A stretch of 64,000 nucleotides of DNA from positions 2,418,598 through 2,482,597 of the forward strand of contig CP134874.1 in NCBI GenBank assembly GCA_037318855.1, given 5' to 3'. Positions 1 to 9,044 of this stretch are shown here, one piece after another. Source of the stretch: Candidatus Sedimenticola sp. (ex Thyasira tokunagai). Lineage in GTDB: Bacteria; Pseudomonadota; Gammaproteobacteria; Chromatiales; Chromatiaceae. The notes under the pieces were generated by a model. It saw only the letters and a list, made by a program, of their open reading frames with translations. It was not told where the DNA came from and ran no database searches. Each line of letters opens with the position of its first letter. Position 1 is the first letter of the stretch. The position numbers and the translations under genes were made by a program.

Positions 1-1364
1 TGCACCTGCTGTTTGCCGAGGGGTATGCGGATAGAGAGTACCTGGCAAAATATACTGATCTACCGGATTCGCTGGAGCCGCACCTGCAATCACGCACACC
101 CGGGTGGGCCAGTGATATCACCGGGGTGAGTGAGGAGGATATTCAGCAGTTTGCCCGCCTATTTGGTGAGAACAAGCGGAGCTATATCCGGCTGGGAATA
201 GGTTTTAGTCGCAGCCGTAACGGCGCACATAATGTGCATGCCGTCAGCTGCCTTCCCGCCATCACTGGTGCCTGGCAGCATGAAGGGGGAGGGGCGTTGC
301 TGGGTACCAGCGGGCTGTTTCATCTGGATAAGGCGCTAATAGAAGGTTTGGATCGGTTTGATTCCACTGTACGTGAGCTGGATATGTCGCGTATAGGCTC
401 GATACTTTGTGGCGACCAGCGTGATTTATCGGGCGGCCCCCCGGTTAACGCTCTGTTTATACAGAACTGCAACCCGATGACAGTAGCGCCTGATCACTCT
501 ACTGTCCGCCACGGTTTCGAACGGGAGGATCTCTTTGTCTGTGTCCATGAGCAGTTTATGACTGAGACGGCGGCAATGGCCGATATCGTACTGCCCGCCA
601 CCACATTTTTGGAGCATGACGACCTCTATCTCAGCTACGGCCAGGTACATATGCAGTTAGGCTGTCGTGTGATCGAACCTTTATCGGAGTGTCGTTCCAA
701 TCATCAGGTTATCTGTGATTTGGCAAAACGGCTCGGTGCAGAGCACCCTGGCTTTTCCATGAGTGCCGAGGAACTGATAGATAGCTCACTGCAACAGTCG
801 GGATATCCGGGATTCCAGAAACTACGGGAAGAGCGGTGGTTCGACTGCAGTAAAACTGAGCGTGAGATGAATTTTCTCGATGGCTTTGGTTGGCCGGATG
901 GTCGGTTTCGTTTTCAACCCGACTGGAAGGCTCTTGGTGATGATAATAGCGACATGCCCGTGCTACCGGATCACTGGAATGCAATCGATCAGGCATCGGA
1001 AGAGTATCCATTCAGGCTGATTACACCAACGGCAAGATCTTTTCTCAACACCAGCTTTACCGAGACAGCGGAAGCGCGGGGGCGTGAGGTTGCTCCTAGG
1101 TTGTTGATTAATGCTGCTGATGCGACCGCTGCCGCCATCTCTGATGGAGAGCAGGTGCGGGTGGGTAGTCGACAGGGAGAGGTCAAGCTCGCAGCAAAAG
1201 TGATACAAGGCATTGGATTAGGAGTACTTGCCGTCGAAGGTATCTGGCCGGGGCGTGATTTTGACGGTGGCCTGGGGATTAATACCCTGACCAGCGCCGA
1301 ATCTGCGATGCCCGACGGTGGTGCGGTTTTTCACGACACATCGGTATGGGTGCGAAGATTGTAG
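1..1364 (+). CDS. Molybdopterin-dependent oxidoreductase, C-terminal part (5' truncated by window)
   Basis: The reading frame is open from base 3 to the stop at 1362-1364, so the GTG at 126 is internal and the gene begins before the window. The visible part matches the DMSO-reductase/formate-dehydrogenase superfamily: a molybdopterin-binding stretch with FIQNCNPMTVAPD and MADIVLPATTFLEHDD, then a molybdopterin dinucleotide-binding barrel in the last ~110 residues (RSFLNTSF, SDGEQVRVGSRQGEV). Such enzymes carry bis-MGD; the N-terminal Fe-S site and any Tat signal lie outside the window, so substrate and location cannot be inferred. It converges on the radical SAM gene downstream. Confidence 0.85.
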   Translation, partial: HLLFAEGYADREYLAKYTDLPDSLEPHLQSRTPGWASDITGVSEEDIQQFARLFGENKRSYIRLGIGFSRSRNGAHNVHAVSCLPAITGAWQHEGGGALLGTSGLFHLDKALIEGLDRFDSTVRELDMSRIGSILCGDQRDLSGGPPVNALFIQNCNPMTVAPDHSTVRHGFEREDLFVCVHEQFMTETAAMADIVLPATTFLEHDDLYLSYGQVHMQLGCRVIEPLSECRSNHQVICDLAKRLGAEHPGFSMSAEELIDSSLQQSGYPGFQKLREERWFDCSKTEREMNFLDGFGWPDGRFRFQPDWKALGDDNSDMPVLPDHWNAIDQASEEYPFRLITPTARSFLNTSFTETAEARGREVAPRLLINAADATAAAISDGEQVRVGSRQGEVKLAAKVIQGIGLGVLAVEGIWPGRDFDGGLGINTLTSAESAMPDGGAVFHDTSVWVRRL

Positions 1365-1506
1365 CTCGGTAAAGACAGGAGTTTGGCGCTTTTTTCCCAT
1401 GCGATACCATGACCTATCGAGGCTCGATAAACCGCTCCACATAGTGCCACAGGACTTCCTGTATTACTCTTGAGCTGGTACTGCAGGAGTGTTCATCTTT
1501 TGAAAA

Positions 1507-3015
1507 TTAGCCGTGGCGCTGTTGTCGGTCGCTGTGGCTCTTTTTTTCGCTGGCGGCAGTGACGGTTGATGAGGCTGGTGTGAGAAAAGGGAGCCGGCCT
1601 TTTATTGCACAGCGCGAAAAATCTTTAGTCAGCGCCCCGGTCGCTGTCTCATTTGTGATATCCAGTTCACTTGTCATGCCTCTGTAGAGCAACTCAAAGA
1701 GTCGTTTTAGTGCAATCCGGTGTACCTGTTCCGTTGTACGAAAGAGCCAGTCACTGAGTTGCATAAAGCGTTTAAAGGGCGACTCACCCAGTATGGCAGG
1801 CAGACTCTTCTTGAAACGGCCGGAGTTGGCGATCATCTCCCAATAACGGGTGAAACGGGTCAGGCGCTGCATGGTAGCGAAGTCGATGCAGCTGCTCTGG
1901 AGTATGTCGTAGGGGGGATTGGGGTTGTAACGCATCCCATACGCATCGCTGTGGCGGATGATAGGGGTGCCTTTCAATCGTTTCAGAATCCCCAGCTGTA
2001 CCTCGTGGGGTGCCAGGGCAACCATCCGGTCGAAGCTCTCAGCAATACTGCTGATACCTTCCCCCGGCAGTCCAAAGATGAGGTCGGCATGGATGTGGGC
2101 ATTGGTATGCTCTCTCAACCAGCGGAGATTCTCATCTGTCGCCTGGTTATTCTGTTTGCGGCTGATCCGCTTCTGTACCACCGGATTAAAAGTCTGTACG
2201 CCCACCTCAAGTTGCAGAGAGCCGTGAGGAAAACGCTGTAGCAGTGCTTTCAGCCGATCCGGCAACTGATCCGGGATCACCTCAAAATGGAGAAACAGCG
2301 GCTCATCCATCCTCTCCAGAAAGAACTCAAGAATGGCACAGCTAAGATCCGGCTTGAGGTTGAAGGTACGATCGACAAACTTGAAATGGCGTACGCCACG
2401 GGCGAGTAGCTGTTTCATTTCGGCAAGAAATGGGGCCAGAGGGAATGCCAGGGTGCTTTTGTCCAGTGCAGAGAGGCAGAATTCACATTTGAATGGGCAG
2501 CCCCGTGAGGCCTCTACATAGATCAGACGGTGAGCAATATCCTCGTCACTATAGAGGGGGTAGGGCGAGGCGAGCTGACTGAGACCAGGGAGAGGAGGGC
2601 GGATCACTTTCTCCTCTGGAGGGTTACCGTTAAGTATCTCCCGGCAGAGCTGTGCAAACGCGAGATCAGCCTGGCCGGTGATCAGGTAGTCTGCCTGATC
2701 CACGATCTCCTGGTTTTGCCACTCATGGCTCACCTCCGGCCCACCGAGAATGATAATTGTCTCCGGGCTGACCACCTTTAGCAGAGCAACCAGGCGACGA
2801 CTCTGCTCGATATTCCAGATATAGACACCGATACCGATGATCTGCGGCTGCTCTGCTAAAAGCTTCTCCGCGATATCGGTAGGCCAGGGTTCCAGAGTGA
2901 ATTCCCGAATGGCGGTTTTTTCTCTCAACTCCCCCATATTGGCCAGCAGATAGCGCAGGCCAAGGGAGCTGTGGAGATGACGGACATTAAGGGTGGCGAG
3001 GATGATCTTTGACAT
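1507..3015 (-). CDS. B12-binding domain radical SAM protein (DUF4080-like)
   Basis: A 502-aa protein. The N-terminal ~130 residues resemble a cobalamin-binding Rossmann domain (PQIIGIGVYIWN, ILGGPEVSHEW). It is followed by a radical SAM core with the cluster motif CPFKCEFC near residue 170, and a C-terminal region like DUF4080 (LKRLKGTPI). Family members bind [4Fe-4S], SAM and probably cobalamin; substrates are mostly unknown. It is the last gene of a leftward operon, 10 bases after the SDR stop. The ATG at 3015 is the natural start. The final ~40 residues are polar and look variable. Confidence 0.85.
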   Translation of the reverse strand: MSKIILATLNVRHLHSSLGLRYLLANMGELREKTAIREFTLEPWPTDIAEKLLAEQPQIIGIGVYIWNIEQSRRLVALLKVVSPETIIILGGPEVSHEWQNQEIVDQADYLITGQADLAFAQLCREILNGNPPEEKVIRPPLPGLSQLASPYPLYSDEDIAHRLIYVEASRGCPFKCEFCLSALDKSTLAFPLAPFLAEMKQLLARGVRHFKFVDRTFNLKPDLSCAILEFFLERMDEPLFLHFEVIPDQLPDRLKALLQRFPHGSLQLEVGVQTFNPVVQKRISRKQNNQATDENLRWLREHTNAHIHADLIFGLPGEGISSIAESFDRMVALAPHEVQLGILKRLKGTPIIRHSDAYGMRYNPNPPYDILQSSCIDFATMQRLTRFTRYWEMIANSGRFKKSLPAILGESPFKRFMQLSDWLFRTTEQVHRIALKRLFELLYRGMTSELDITNETATGALTKDFSRCAIKGRLPFLTPASSTVTAASEKKSHSDRQQRHG

Positions 3016-3025
3016 TGAAAGAGCA

Positions 3026-3739
3026 CTAGCTCCCCATTTTACGAATATCAGTATAGTCGCCGCTGGGAAGCATTAGCAGTTGGGGAATGGCATCCGCTAT
3101 CGCTGTAGCTGCCGAGACGGGGCCTGGCATATCGCCGCTTTCACGGACACTCTTTAGGTGACCGGCAGTGGGAAATTTTTCTCCGTCCGCCTCACTGCTG
3201 ATGTACTCCTGCATCGCAGTATCGATAATACCCGGTGCCAGTGCACTGAAGTGAATATCCGCCAGTTCAGCGGCATAGAGTGCAGTCATCATATTAAGGG
3301 CCGCTTTGGAGATGCCGTAGCCGCTCCACCCCCGGTTACCGCTGACTGATGCACCGGAGGAGATGGCTACGACCTGCTTGATCACAATACCGGAGTCGAT
3401 CAGCCAGTCGAGGAGCAGTTTGTTGGACCAGACATTGATCTCCATGACATGCTCTATCTCTTTCATGGAGGCTTGGTGAAGGTCTTTCATATCACCAAGT
3501 ATCCCTGCATTGAGAATAACCAGTTCCAGCCGTGCAACACCCGAAAGCAGGCTCTCCAGGGCCAACGGGATTGCTTCCCGGTCCTCGAGATCGCAACGGA
3601 TATCCTGCAACGGCCCCGCAAGATCATGACAGCCACGGCGGCTGAGGCCATATACGTTCCAGCCTCTGGAGAGGTAAACCTCCGTCAGGCCATACCCCAG
3701 TCCGGCACTGTTGCCGGTGATCAGAAGATTACCACTCAT
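3026..3739 (-). CDS. Short-chain dehydrogenase/reductase (SDR)
   Basis: I start it at the ATG at 3739 (237 aa, MSGNLLITGNSAGLGYGL), not at 3859: the first 40 residues of the longer frame overlap the kinase gene and look non-native. The NAD(P)-binding motif TGNSAGLG, the NAG motif (ILNAGILG), a serine in ISSGASVS and YGISK supply the SDR Tyr-Lys catalytic pair. The substrate is unknown. The start is 7 bases from the kinase stop and the gene runs into the radical SAM gene, so the genes are probably co-transcribed. Confidence 0.85.
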   Translation of the reverse strand: MSGNLLITGNSAGLGYGLTEVYLSRGWNVYGLSRRGCHDLAGPLQDIRCDLEDREAIPLALESLLSGVARLELVILNAGILGDMKDLHQASMKEIEHVMEINVWSNKLLLDWLIDSGIVIKQVVAISSGASVSGNRGWSGYGISKAALNMMTALYAAELADIHFSALAPGIIDTAMQEYISSEADGEKFPTAGHLKSVRESGDMPGPVSAATAIADAIPQLLMLPSGDYTDIRKMGS

Positions 3740-3746
3740 AGTTTGT

Positions 3747-4988
3747 TCAGATGGATGAAGCCATAACCGAGGTCTTCTCAAGCCGCTCGGCGAGAGTGCG
3801 CAGCAACTCTTTATTGAATTTTGTCTGTAGCTCAATTGATGCTCGCTGCAGTGCTTCACTCTTTATCTTGATAACGGTGACCTGTGAGTTACTGACTACG
3901 CTGGCGGTACGAGGTTTTTTCATACCGTAGATGTAGGCCATTTCACCAAAACACTGTCCTGTCTCAATAACACCGAGAAAGGCATCATTTTTCATTATCC
4001 GTGCATCGCCGGAGGCGAGAATAAAGATCGAGCCGCCAATTTTGCCCTCTTCGAGCAGTGTCCTTGCCGCCTTGAAGTAGCGCCACTTACTTATCCGCAA
4101 CATCTCCCACAATTCGACATCAGTAAACTCTTTGAAGAAGCTGAGGGTCTTTAGAATGTTGAATTTTCGGCTATCTGAGACCTCTACGGCGGAAGAGATG
4201 TTGAGCTGCTCATGGGCTGCCGAAAGATCATGGGCGACATCCATCCAACTGTTGTAACGTTTATCCAGATCCTTATTCAGACAGCGGTTGACGATATCGA
4301 CCACGCCGTCGGGCAGACCACTACGAACCGATTCCAGTGGAGCAGGAGGCTGATGGGTGATCTTCTGGATCAGTTCATACTGGTTTGAAGCCTTAAAGGG
4401 GAGCTTGCCACTAAGAAGCTGGTACATCACCACACCGAGAGAGTAGATATCTGTCTGCTGGCTTAGTGTCTGATTGCTCAACTGTTCCGGGGACATATAG
4501 CTTGGCGTGCCAACCGCATCCATCACTTGGGTGAGTTCTGAGTTGGTCAACAATGCGGTACCGAAGTCACTAATTTTTACGTCAGTGCCACCGGTGGTAA
4601 GTATATTTCCAGGTTTGATATCACGATGAATCAGGCCGAAGAGATGAGCATGTTCCAGAGCATTGCAGCACTTGAAGATGATCTCAATGACATCGTCAGT
4701 AGGAAGCAGTTTCTCCGGCTTACAGAACTCCTTAAGGGTGGATCCAGCTACATACTCCATGACGATATAGTGCATGTCATGCTCTACACCCGCATCGTAG
4801 ACCGAGACGATATGAGGGTGTCGCAGCTTGCCGGCCAGACTCGCCTCATTCATAAACATCTTTTTGAAGCGATAGCCGGTTTCAGGGTCGTCCATTACGC
4901 TCTGGTGAGCTATTTTTATCGCTACTTCGACGTTGGTAAACGGATCCTCGGCGAGGTAAACGGAGGCAGTCGCACCTCTTCCGAGCAT
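3747..4988 (-). CDS. Serine/threonine protein kinase with C-terminal cyclic nucleotide-binding domain
   Basis: A Hanks-type kinase: glycine loop GRGATASVY, lysine in VAIKIAH, catalytic HRDIKPGN, DFG in ISDFGTALL, and GTPSYMSPEQ. A CNB-type domain follows at about residues 285-400 (FFKEFTDVELWEML, GQCFGEMAY, RTASVV), suggesting control by a cyclic nucleotide, although such domains often lose ligand binding. The first ATG (4988) falls inside strand beta-1 of the kinase fold. In-frame codons upstream read IGKFQIRK, as expected for the domain start, back to a TAG at 5049-5051 that is the stop of the preceding gene. No ATG, GTG or TTG lies between. The true start is therefore a rare codon (for example ATC at 5036, six bases after an AGGA), or the TAG is read through. 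Confidence 0.85.
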   Translation of the reverse strand: MLGRGATASVYLAEDPFTNVEVAIKIAHQSVMDDPETGYRFKKMFMNEASLAGKLRHPHIVSVYDAGVEHDMHYIVMEYVAGSTLKEFCKPEKLLPTDDVIEIIFKCCNALEHAHLFGLIHRDIKPGNILTTGGTDVKISDFGTALLTNSELTQVMDAVGTPSYMSPEQLSNQTLSQQTDIYSLGVVMYQLLSGKLPFKASNQYELIQKITHQPPAPLESVRSGLPDGVVDIVNRCLNKDLDKRYNSWMDVAHDLSAAHEQLNISSAVEVSDSRKFNILKTLSFFKEFTDVELWEMLRISKWRYFKAARTLLEEGKIGGSIFILASGDARIMKNDAFLGVIETGQCFGEMAYIYGMKKPRTASVVSNSQVTVIKIKSEALQRASIELQTKFNKELLRTLAERLEKTSVMASSI

Positions 4989-5048
4989 TTTTCGGATCTG
5001 AAATTTCCCAATGGTGGTGCGAGTCAGATTCTCGATTTTTGATCCTAT

Positions 5049-5960
5049 CTAATCACTTGAAAGCAAACATGTTGTACGAAAAATTTCACACCGCTGAACA
5101 AATAACCGGGTACTTTCCGGCATTGGAACCCTTGCACCGGAAATATAGGTGATAAGAGACGAACCTGCCAGTAGAAGTTTCTTCGCCTTAGCCATACGGT
5201 GGAGCAAATTAACACCAGGCTCATCCTCCTTCACCGGCTCGAACTCTTCTACTTTTTCTCGAGATGAGATGTAAATTGGCCAGATGGCAAAGAAGTCGAG
5301 GTCGCTTTTCATTATCTCCATTTGAAGCTTCGATGCTCGGCCGTATTCCCGCAGGACCTGTTCAATGCCGACAAGACGCTTCTCACCACTGAATGCTTCA
5401 ATCATATGATCAATAATCTGGTCGATATCCCGCATGGCCTGGGCGATTTTTCGGTAGCGGGCTGAGAATAGCTGGGAAATGGGTTGGGTGAACGCCTTGA
5501 AGGGTTCACCCCAAAGTTCATCTATTCCCTCTTGGCCGCTGTAGTGTTTTACTTGCTTTCCAAGTTCCAGCGCCTCTTTGAAACAGTTGCTGCACTGTTT
5601 CATCAGCTCATTACCGTGTGTGATCTGAACTCCTTGCTCCTCAAGGTTTACGATGGCGGTGAAAATATCGGTTGCCCGATTGAAGAGTGCACCGGCAAGA
5701 ATAGCGGCATTAACACGCTTTCTCGCCGGATCGTTCTCCATATCATAGGCGGCTCTTGCTTCCTCCATTCGGTACCCAGGGGTATTGATACCCGTCTCAG
5801 TATGGTGGAACGCACGGCGGGTCAGATTGTCGATCAGCTTTTTTCTATTGCCGAGAGTGTCTTCCGGTTCGGGGTAGTAGCGAATCCAGTAACCATCGTA
5901 GTAGACGCACTCCTTGCCATCGAAATTCTGTCGGGTGCCGTTTTCTGCTCTGTTGTTCAT
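5049..5960 (-). CDS. Hypothetical protein, first gene of the kinase operon
   Basis: A 303-aa soluble protein I do not recognise. It has no signal peptide or clear membrane segment. It is alpha-helical and charged, with a mid-region CSNCFKEALELGK and a C-terminus rich in small residues. Its TAG stop is in the same frame as the downstream kinase coding region with no gap, so the two may be coupled or form one polypeptide by readthrough. A role in the kinase pathway is inferred only from position. Confidence 0.65.
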   Translation of the reverse strand: MNNRAENGTRQNFDGKECVYYDGYWIRYYPEPEDTLGNRKKLIDNLTRRAFHHTETGINTPGYRMEEARAAYDMENDPARKRVNAAILAGALFNRATDIFTAIVNLEEQGVQITHGNELMKQCSNCFKEALELGKQVKHYSGQEGIDELWGEPFKAFTQPISQLFSARYRKIAQAMRDIDQIIDHMIEAFSGEKRLVGIEQVLREYGRASKLQMEIMKSDLDFFAIWPIYISSREKVEEFEPVKEDEPGVNLLHRMAKAKKLLLAGSSLITYISGARVPMPESTRLFVQRCEIFRTTCLLSSD

Positions 5961-6144
5961 ATTGCTTCGCCGCCAAGACCTAATCGAAGGGTCTTAGAAC
6001 TACTGGCTTGCCTCTTTATTCATCTGACGGTTCACACAGTGTTTCGGACACTGTTTATGGCTACAGTCATAGAGACTCTACGCCTAATAGTAGTCCAGTT
6101 TATAGAAGCTTGATGCAGTAAATGATCAGAGGCGTACTCTCTAA

Positions 6145-6420
6145 TCACCTGCGTTTGCATGGCTTATAAGACTCTGAATCTTCGAGTTTTTGAACGATCA
6201 TGTCAAACTTTTGTTCTACCACAAGAAAAGCATCAACGATACCGGGCTGAAAGTGAGTGCCTCGGCCCTTTTTGATTATTTCAACAGCCGCCATATGGTC
6301 ATAGGATTGCTTGTAATGGCACTTTGAAATGAGTGCGTCGTAGGCATCGGCGATCGCCACTAGTCTGGCGGGTAAGGGAGAATCCTTCGCCGGTTAGCCC
6401 ATCAGGGCACTCATCAAGGC
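6145..6420 (-). pseudogene. HD-GYP phosphodiesterase remnant
   Basis: The 6145-6360 frame encodes the conserved end of an HD-GYP domain (VAIADAYDALIS, GRGTHFQPGIVDAF). Upstream, in the next frame, CPDGLTGEG corresponds to the GYPDGL segment just before it, so the two are joined by a frameshift near 6380-6390. Everything N-terminal, including the HD metal ligands, is missing. Intact proteins hydrolyse cyclic di-GMP; this fragment cannot. Confidence 0.7.
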
Positions 6421-6613
6421 TCAGTTTGACTGAGATTCGGTTCGCATTCTGACAATTACTCAAAACAACTATAATGCCAAATCTGGAGGCATGTTGACAG
6501 AATGAGATGGATGAAATGTGACTTGGCTCTACGCCTGATGTTTAATGTGGAGTCGGACGCAGGGTTATAATCTCTGAATATAACGTCAAAGTTGCCATCG
6601 TCGGGAAAGGGTT

Positions 6614-6913
6614 ATGTGTATCGGTCTCCCTATGCAGATTATTGAACAGTATGAGCACAGCGCACGCTGTCGTGGCCGTGATGGCGAGAGGATTATCAGT
6701 ACCCTGCTGATCGGACCTCAGGAGGAGGGGGTGTGGGTACTCAACTCTCTGGGGCACGCACGCGAGGTGATCAGTGAGGAGGAAGCTGCGAAGATAGAGG
6801 ATGCACTTGCAGCCGTCGAAGCAGTGATGCGGGGAGAAGAGCTCGATGTAGACAGCTATTTTCCTGATTTAGCCTCCAGCAGGCGGGTAGTCGAGCCTCC
6901 TGAAGGCAAATAG
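6614..6913 (+). CDS. hypC: HypC/HybG/HupF-family hydrogenase maturation chaperone
   Basis: A 99-aa protein beginning MCIGLPMQ, with the essential Cys2 of the HypC family and a typical WVLNSLGHAREVISEEEA stretch. It is closest in style to HupF proteins (MCIGIPM start). HypC-type proteins carry the Fe(CN)2CO group with HypD and hold the hydrogenase large subunit. The C-terminal ~25 residues are an acidic extension. No hydrogenase or other hyp gene is visible nearby, so it is an orphan within the window. An AAAGGG ribosome site lies just ahead of the ATG. Confidence 0.85.
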   Translation: MCIGLPMQIIEQYEHSARCRGRDGERIISTLLIGPQEEGVWVLNSLGHAREVISEEEAAKIEDALAAVEAVMRGEELDVDSYFPDLASSRRVVEPPEGK

Positions 6914-6970
6914 CTTTTCCCGGCTAAGCACAATATTCCTGAAGCACTATCTTCATAGAAAAAAGTGCAT

Positions 6971-7034
6971 CTGTAGGAGCGAATTTATTCGCGATCAGGC
7001 TCCGGGGTATGTTCTTCACGAACAAGTTCGCTCT
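6971..7034. repeat. REP-like palindromic element
   Basis: TGTAGGAGCGAATTTATTCG followed ~25 bases later by an inverted, diverged partner (ACGAACAAGTTCGCTC). It resembles the GTAGGAGC-headed REP/BIME elements of many gammaproteobacteria. It lies between the hypC-like and acyl-CoA synthetase genes; a better-preserved pair is at 52279-52345. Confidence 0.65.
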
Positions 7035-7113
7035 CACAACTGACTTGAGGCTTATTGTGCAGGGCCGTTTAGTTTATATACCTTTTTTCCTATCGAGATA
7101 AGAAAAAAGAACA

Positions 7114-8817
7114 ATGAAAAGCAGACCAATAACGACACTAAAGGGGTTGCTAGACAACTGCGTAGAGCGGTATGCAGACAATGCCTGCCTCTCTTGGGCT
7201 GATGGTGGTGGATACAGCTACCGGGAGTTCGGTGAGCAAGTGACTGTACTGCAGGCTTATCTACAGGAGCACTCTGTCTTCCCCGGCGACCGGGTAGCAA
7301 TTCTCGGTGAGAATATGCCTAACTGGGGCGTGGCCTATTTCGCCATCACCACCATGGGGGCGGTGGCCGTGCCGATATTGCCGGAGTTTCATCCCGATGC
7401 GGTTCACCATATCCTCAGACATGGTGAGTGCAAGGCACTGTTTGTCTCTGAGCACCTCTACTCAAAGGTTGAGGAGTTCAGCTTTGAGAGCATGAAGCTG
7501 ATGCTCCTCCTTGATGACTTCGACTTAATTCCCCCGGATGCCTCCAAGGATACCTTGTCGAAAAGCCTCAGGGCGGGCGTCAGAGAGTTTATCAAGTCAC
7601 CCAATAGAAAAAACCAAGCCTTAGTCAGCCGGCAGGAGGGTGTGGCAAAGGTTATGGCTGATGATCTTGCCTGTATCATCTACACCTCGGGTACTACCGG
7701 TAACTCAAAAGGAGTGATGTTAAGTCATGGAAATCTGATGTTTGATGTCGAGGCGGCAGTGGAGCTATTTCCTATAGAGCCAGAGGATCGCTTTCTATCA
7801 ATTCTACCGTTGTCACACACCTACGAGTGTACCCTTGGATTTCTTATCCCCTTACGCTGTGGATCGAGTATTTATTATCTGAAAAAACCACCTACCGCCG
7901 GGGTATTGTTGCCGGCGATGGCCAAACTGCATCCAACTGTGATGCTCAGTGTGCCGCTGGTGATCGAGAAGATCTACAAGATGCGGATTCAACCAAAATT
8001 TTCTGCAAATCTACTGATCCGTACACTCTATCGTGTTCCCTTTATTCGCAAAATGCTTAACCGTCTGGCCGGTAAGAAGCTGCTCGAAACCTTTGGTGGA
8101 AAACTCCGCTTTTTCGGCATCGGTGGCGCTGCTGTCTCTGCTGAAACAGAACGTTTTCTTAAAGAGGCGGGTTTCCCTTACGCAATCGGCTACGGTTTGA
8201 CAGAAACAGCACCGCTGGTTGCAGGTGCCGAACCGTCAAATACCCGACTTCGTGCCACAGGCCCGGCCTTCCCAGGGATGGAGATCCGCATAAACAGTCC
8301 CGACCCCGTCAGTGGTGAAGGTGAGATACAGATCAAGGGGGGGAATGTGATGCAGGGATACTACAAAGCACCGGAGGCAACCGCCGAGGTGTTCACCGAT
8401 GACGGATGGTTTAGAACGGGAGATCTCGGCTACATTGGTGATGGCGGCTATCTCTATATCCGCGGGCGCTTAAAGAACATGATACTTGGTCCTGGTGGTG
8501 AAAATATCTATCCGGAAGAGATTGAAGGGGTGATCAACGAGCAGGATGTGGTGTTGGAATCGTTGGTATTTGAGCGTGAAGGAAAGATCCTTGCCAGAAT
8601 CTATCTTGATTACGACAAACTGGATGAAATATATGGCAAGAAGGGGCTCAGTGAGGCTGAGCTAAGGTCCATAATTGAGTCCCTGCTTGATGAGATCAAA
8701 GTGACCGTCAACAGTCGTGTCTCCAGTTTTAGCCGTCTCAACCAGATAATTGAGCAGCGAGAGCCATTCGTAAAAACACCCACAATGAAGATCAAACGTT
8801 TCCTCTATGTCGAATGA
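7114..8817 (+). CDS. AMP-dependent acyl-CoA synthetase (long-chain fatty acid type)
   Basis: A 567-aa adenylate-forming enzyme. The P-loop-like motif IIYTSGTTGNSKGVMLSH lies at about residues 188-205, followed by YGLTETAP, DGWFRTGDLGYIGDGG and a C-terminal domain ending TPTMKIKRF with the catalytic lysine. This architecture converts a carboxylate, ATP and CoA to acyl-CoA, AMP and PPi; length and motifs fit FadD-like or AMP-forming long-chain enzymes, but the exact chain length cannot be read. Monocistronic by spacing. Confidence 0.9.
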   Translation: MKSRPITTLKGLLDNCVERYADNACLSWADGGGYSYREFGEQVTVLQAYLQEHSVFPGDRVAILGENMPNWGVAYFAITTMGAVAVPILPEFHPDAVHHILRHGECKALFVSEHLYSKVEEFSFESMKLMLLLDDFDLIPPDASKDTLSKSLRAGVREFIKSPNRKNQALVSRQEGVAKVMADDLACIIYTSGTTGNSKGVMLSHGNLMFDVEAAVELFPIEPEDRFLSILPLSHTYECTLGFLIPLRCGSSIYYLKKPPTAGVLLPAMAKLHPTVMLSVPLVIEKIYKMRIQPKFSANLLIRTLYRVPFIRKMLNRLAGKKLLETFGGKLRFFGIGGAAVSAETERFLKEAGFPYAIGYGLTETAPLVAGAEPSNTRLRATGPAFPGMEIRINSPDPVSGEGEIQIKGGNVMQGYYKAPEATAEVFTDDGWFRTGDLGYIGDGGYLYIRGRLKNMILGPGGENIYPEEIEGVINEQDVVLESLVFEREGKILARIYLDYDKLDEIYGKKGLSEAELRSIIESLLDEIKVTVNSRVSSFSRLNQIIEQREPFVKTPTMKIKRFLYVE

Positions 8818-8843
8818 AGGTTGAGAAATAGTGTGGGAAATCA

Positions 8844-8901
8844 ATTGCACTGGTAACTACCCCGGCTTGTAGGAAATTACCTACACCCTTTTCAGTGCAA
8901 T
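8844..8901. repeat. Nested inverted repeat
   Basis: Outer 9-bp arms ATTGCACTG (8844-8852) and CAGTGCAAT (8893-8901) enclose an inner hairpin TGTAGG-AAATTA-CCTACA (8868-8885). It sits in the gap between the acyl-CoA synthetase and the cytochrome gene. There is no T-run, so it is not a classical terminator; it could be a mobile palindrome or a structured RNA end. Confidence 0.5.
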
Positions 8902-9044
8902 CGTTAAGCCGTTGTTTTACTATCTAGCTAAGGACGAGATGAAAAGGGATGTAGGTCAAGGAAGACCCATGGATGATCCCCCAGGTAGCGGCAACTCTGC
9001 CAAATTTTTTTGCTGATCCCGAACCATCTCTCTGTTGCGTCCTA

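Noticed and set aside
5484..6113. 209-aa rightward ORF opposite the kinase-operon gene
   Set aside because: Mostly antisense to the 5049-5960 gene, with no ribosome site or recognisable domain.
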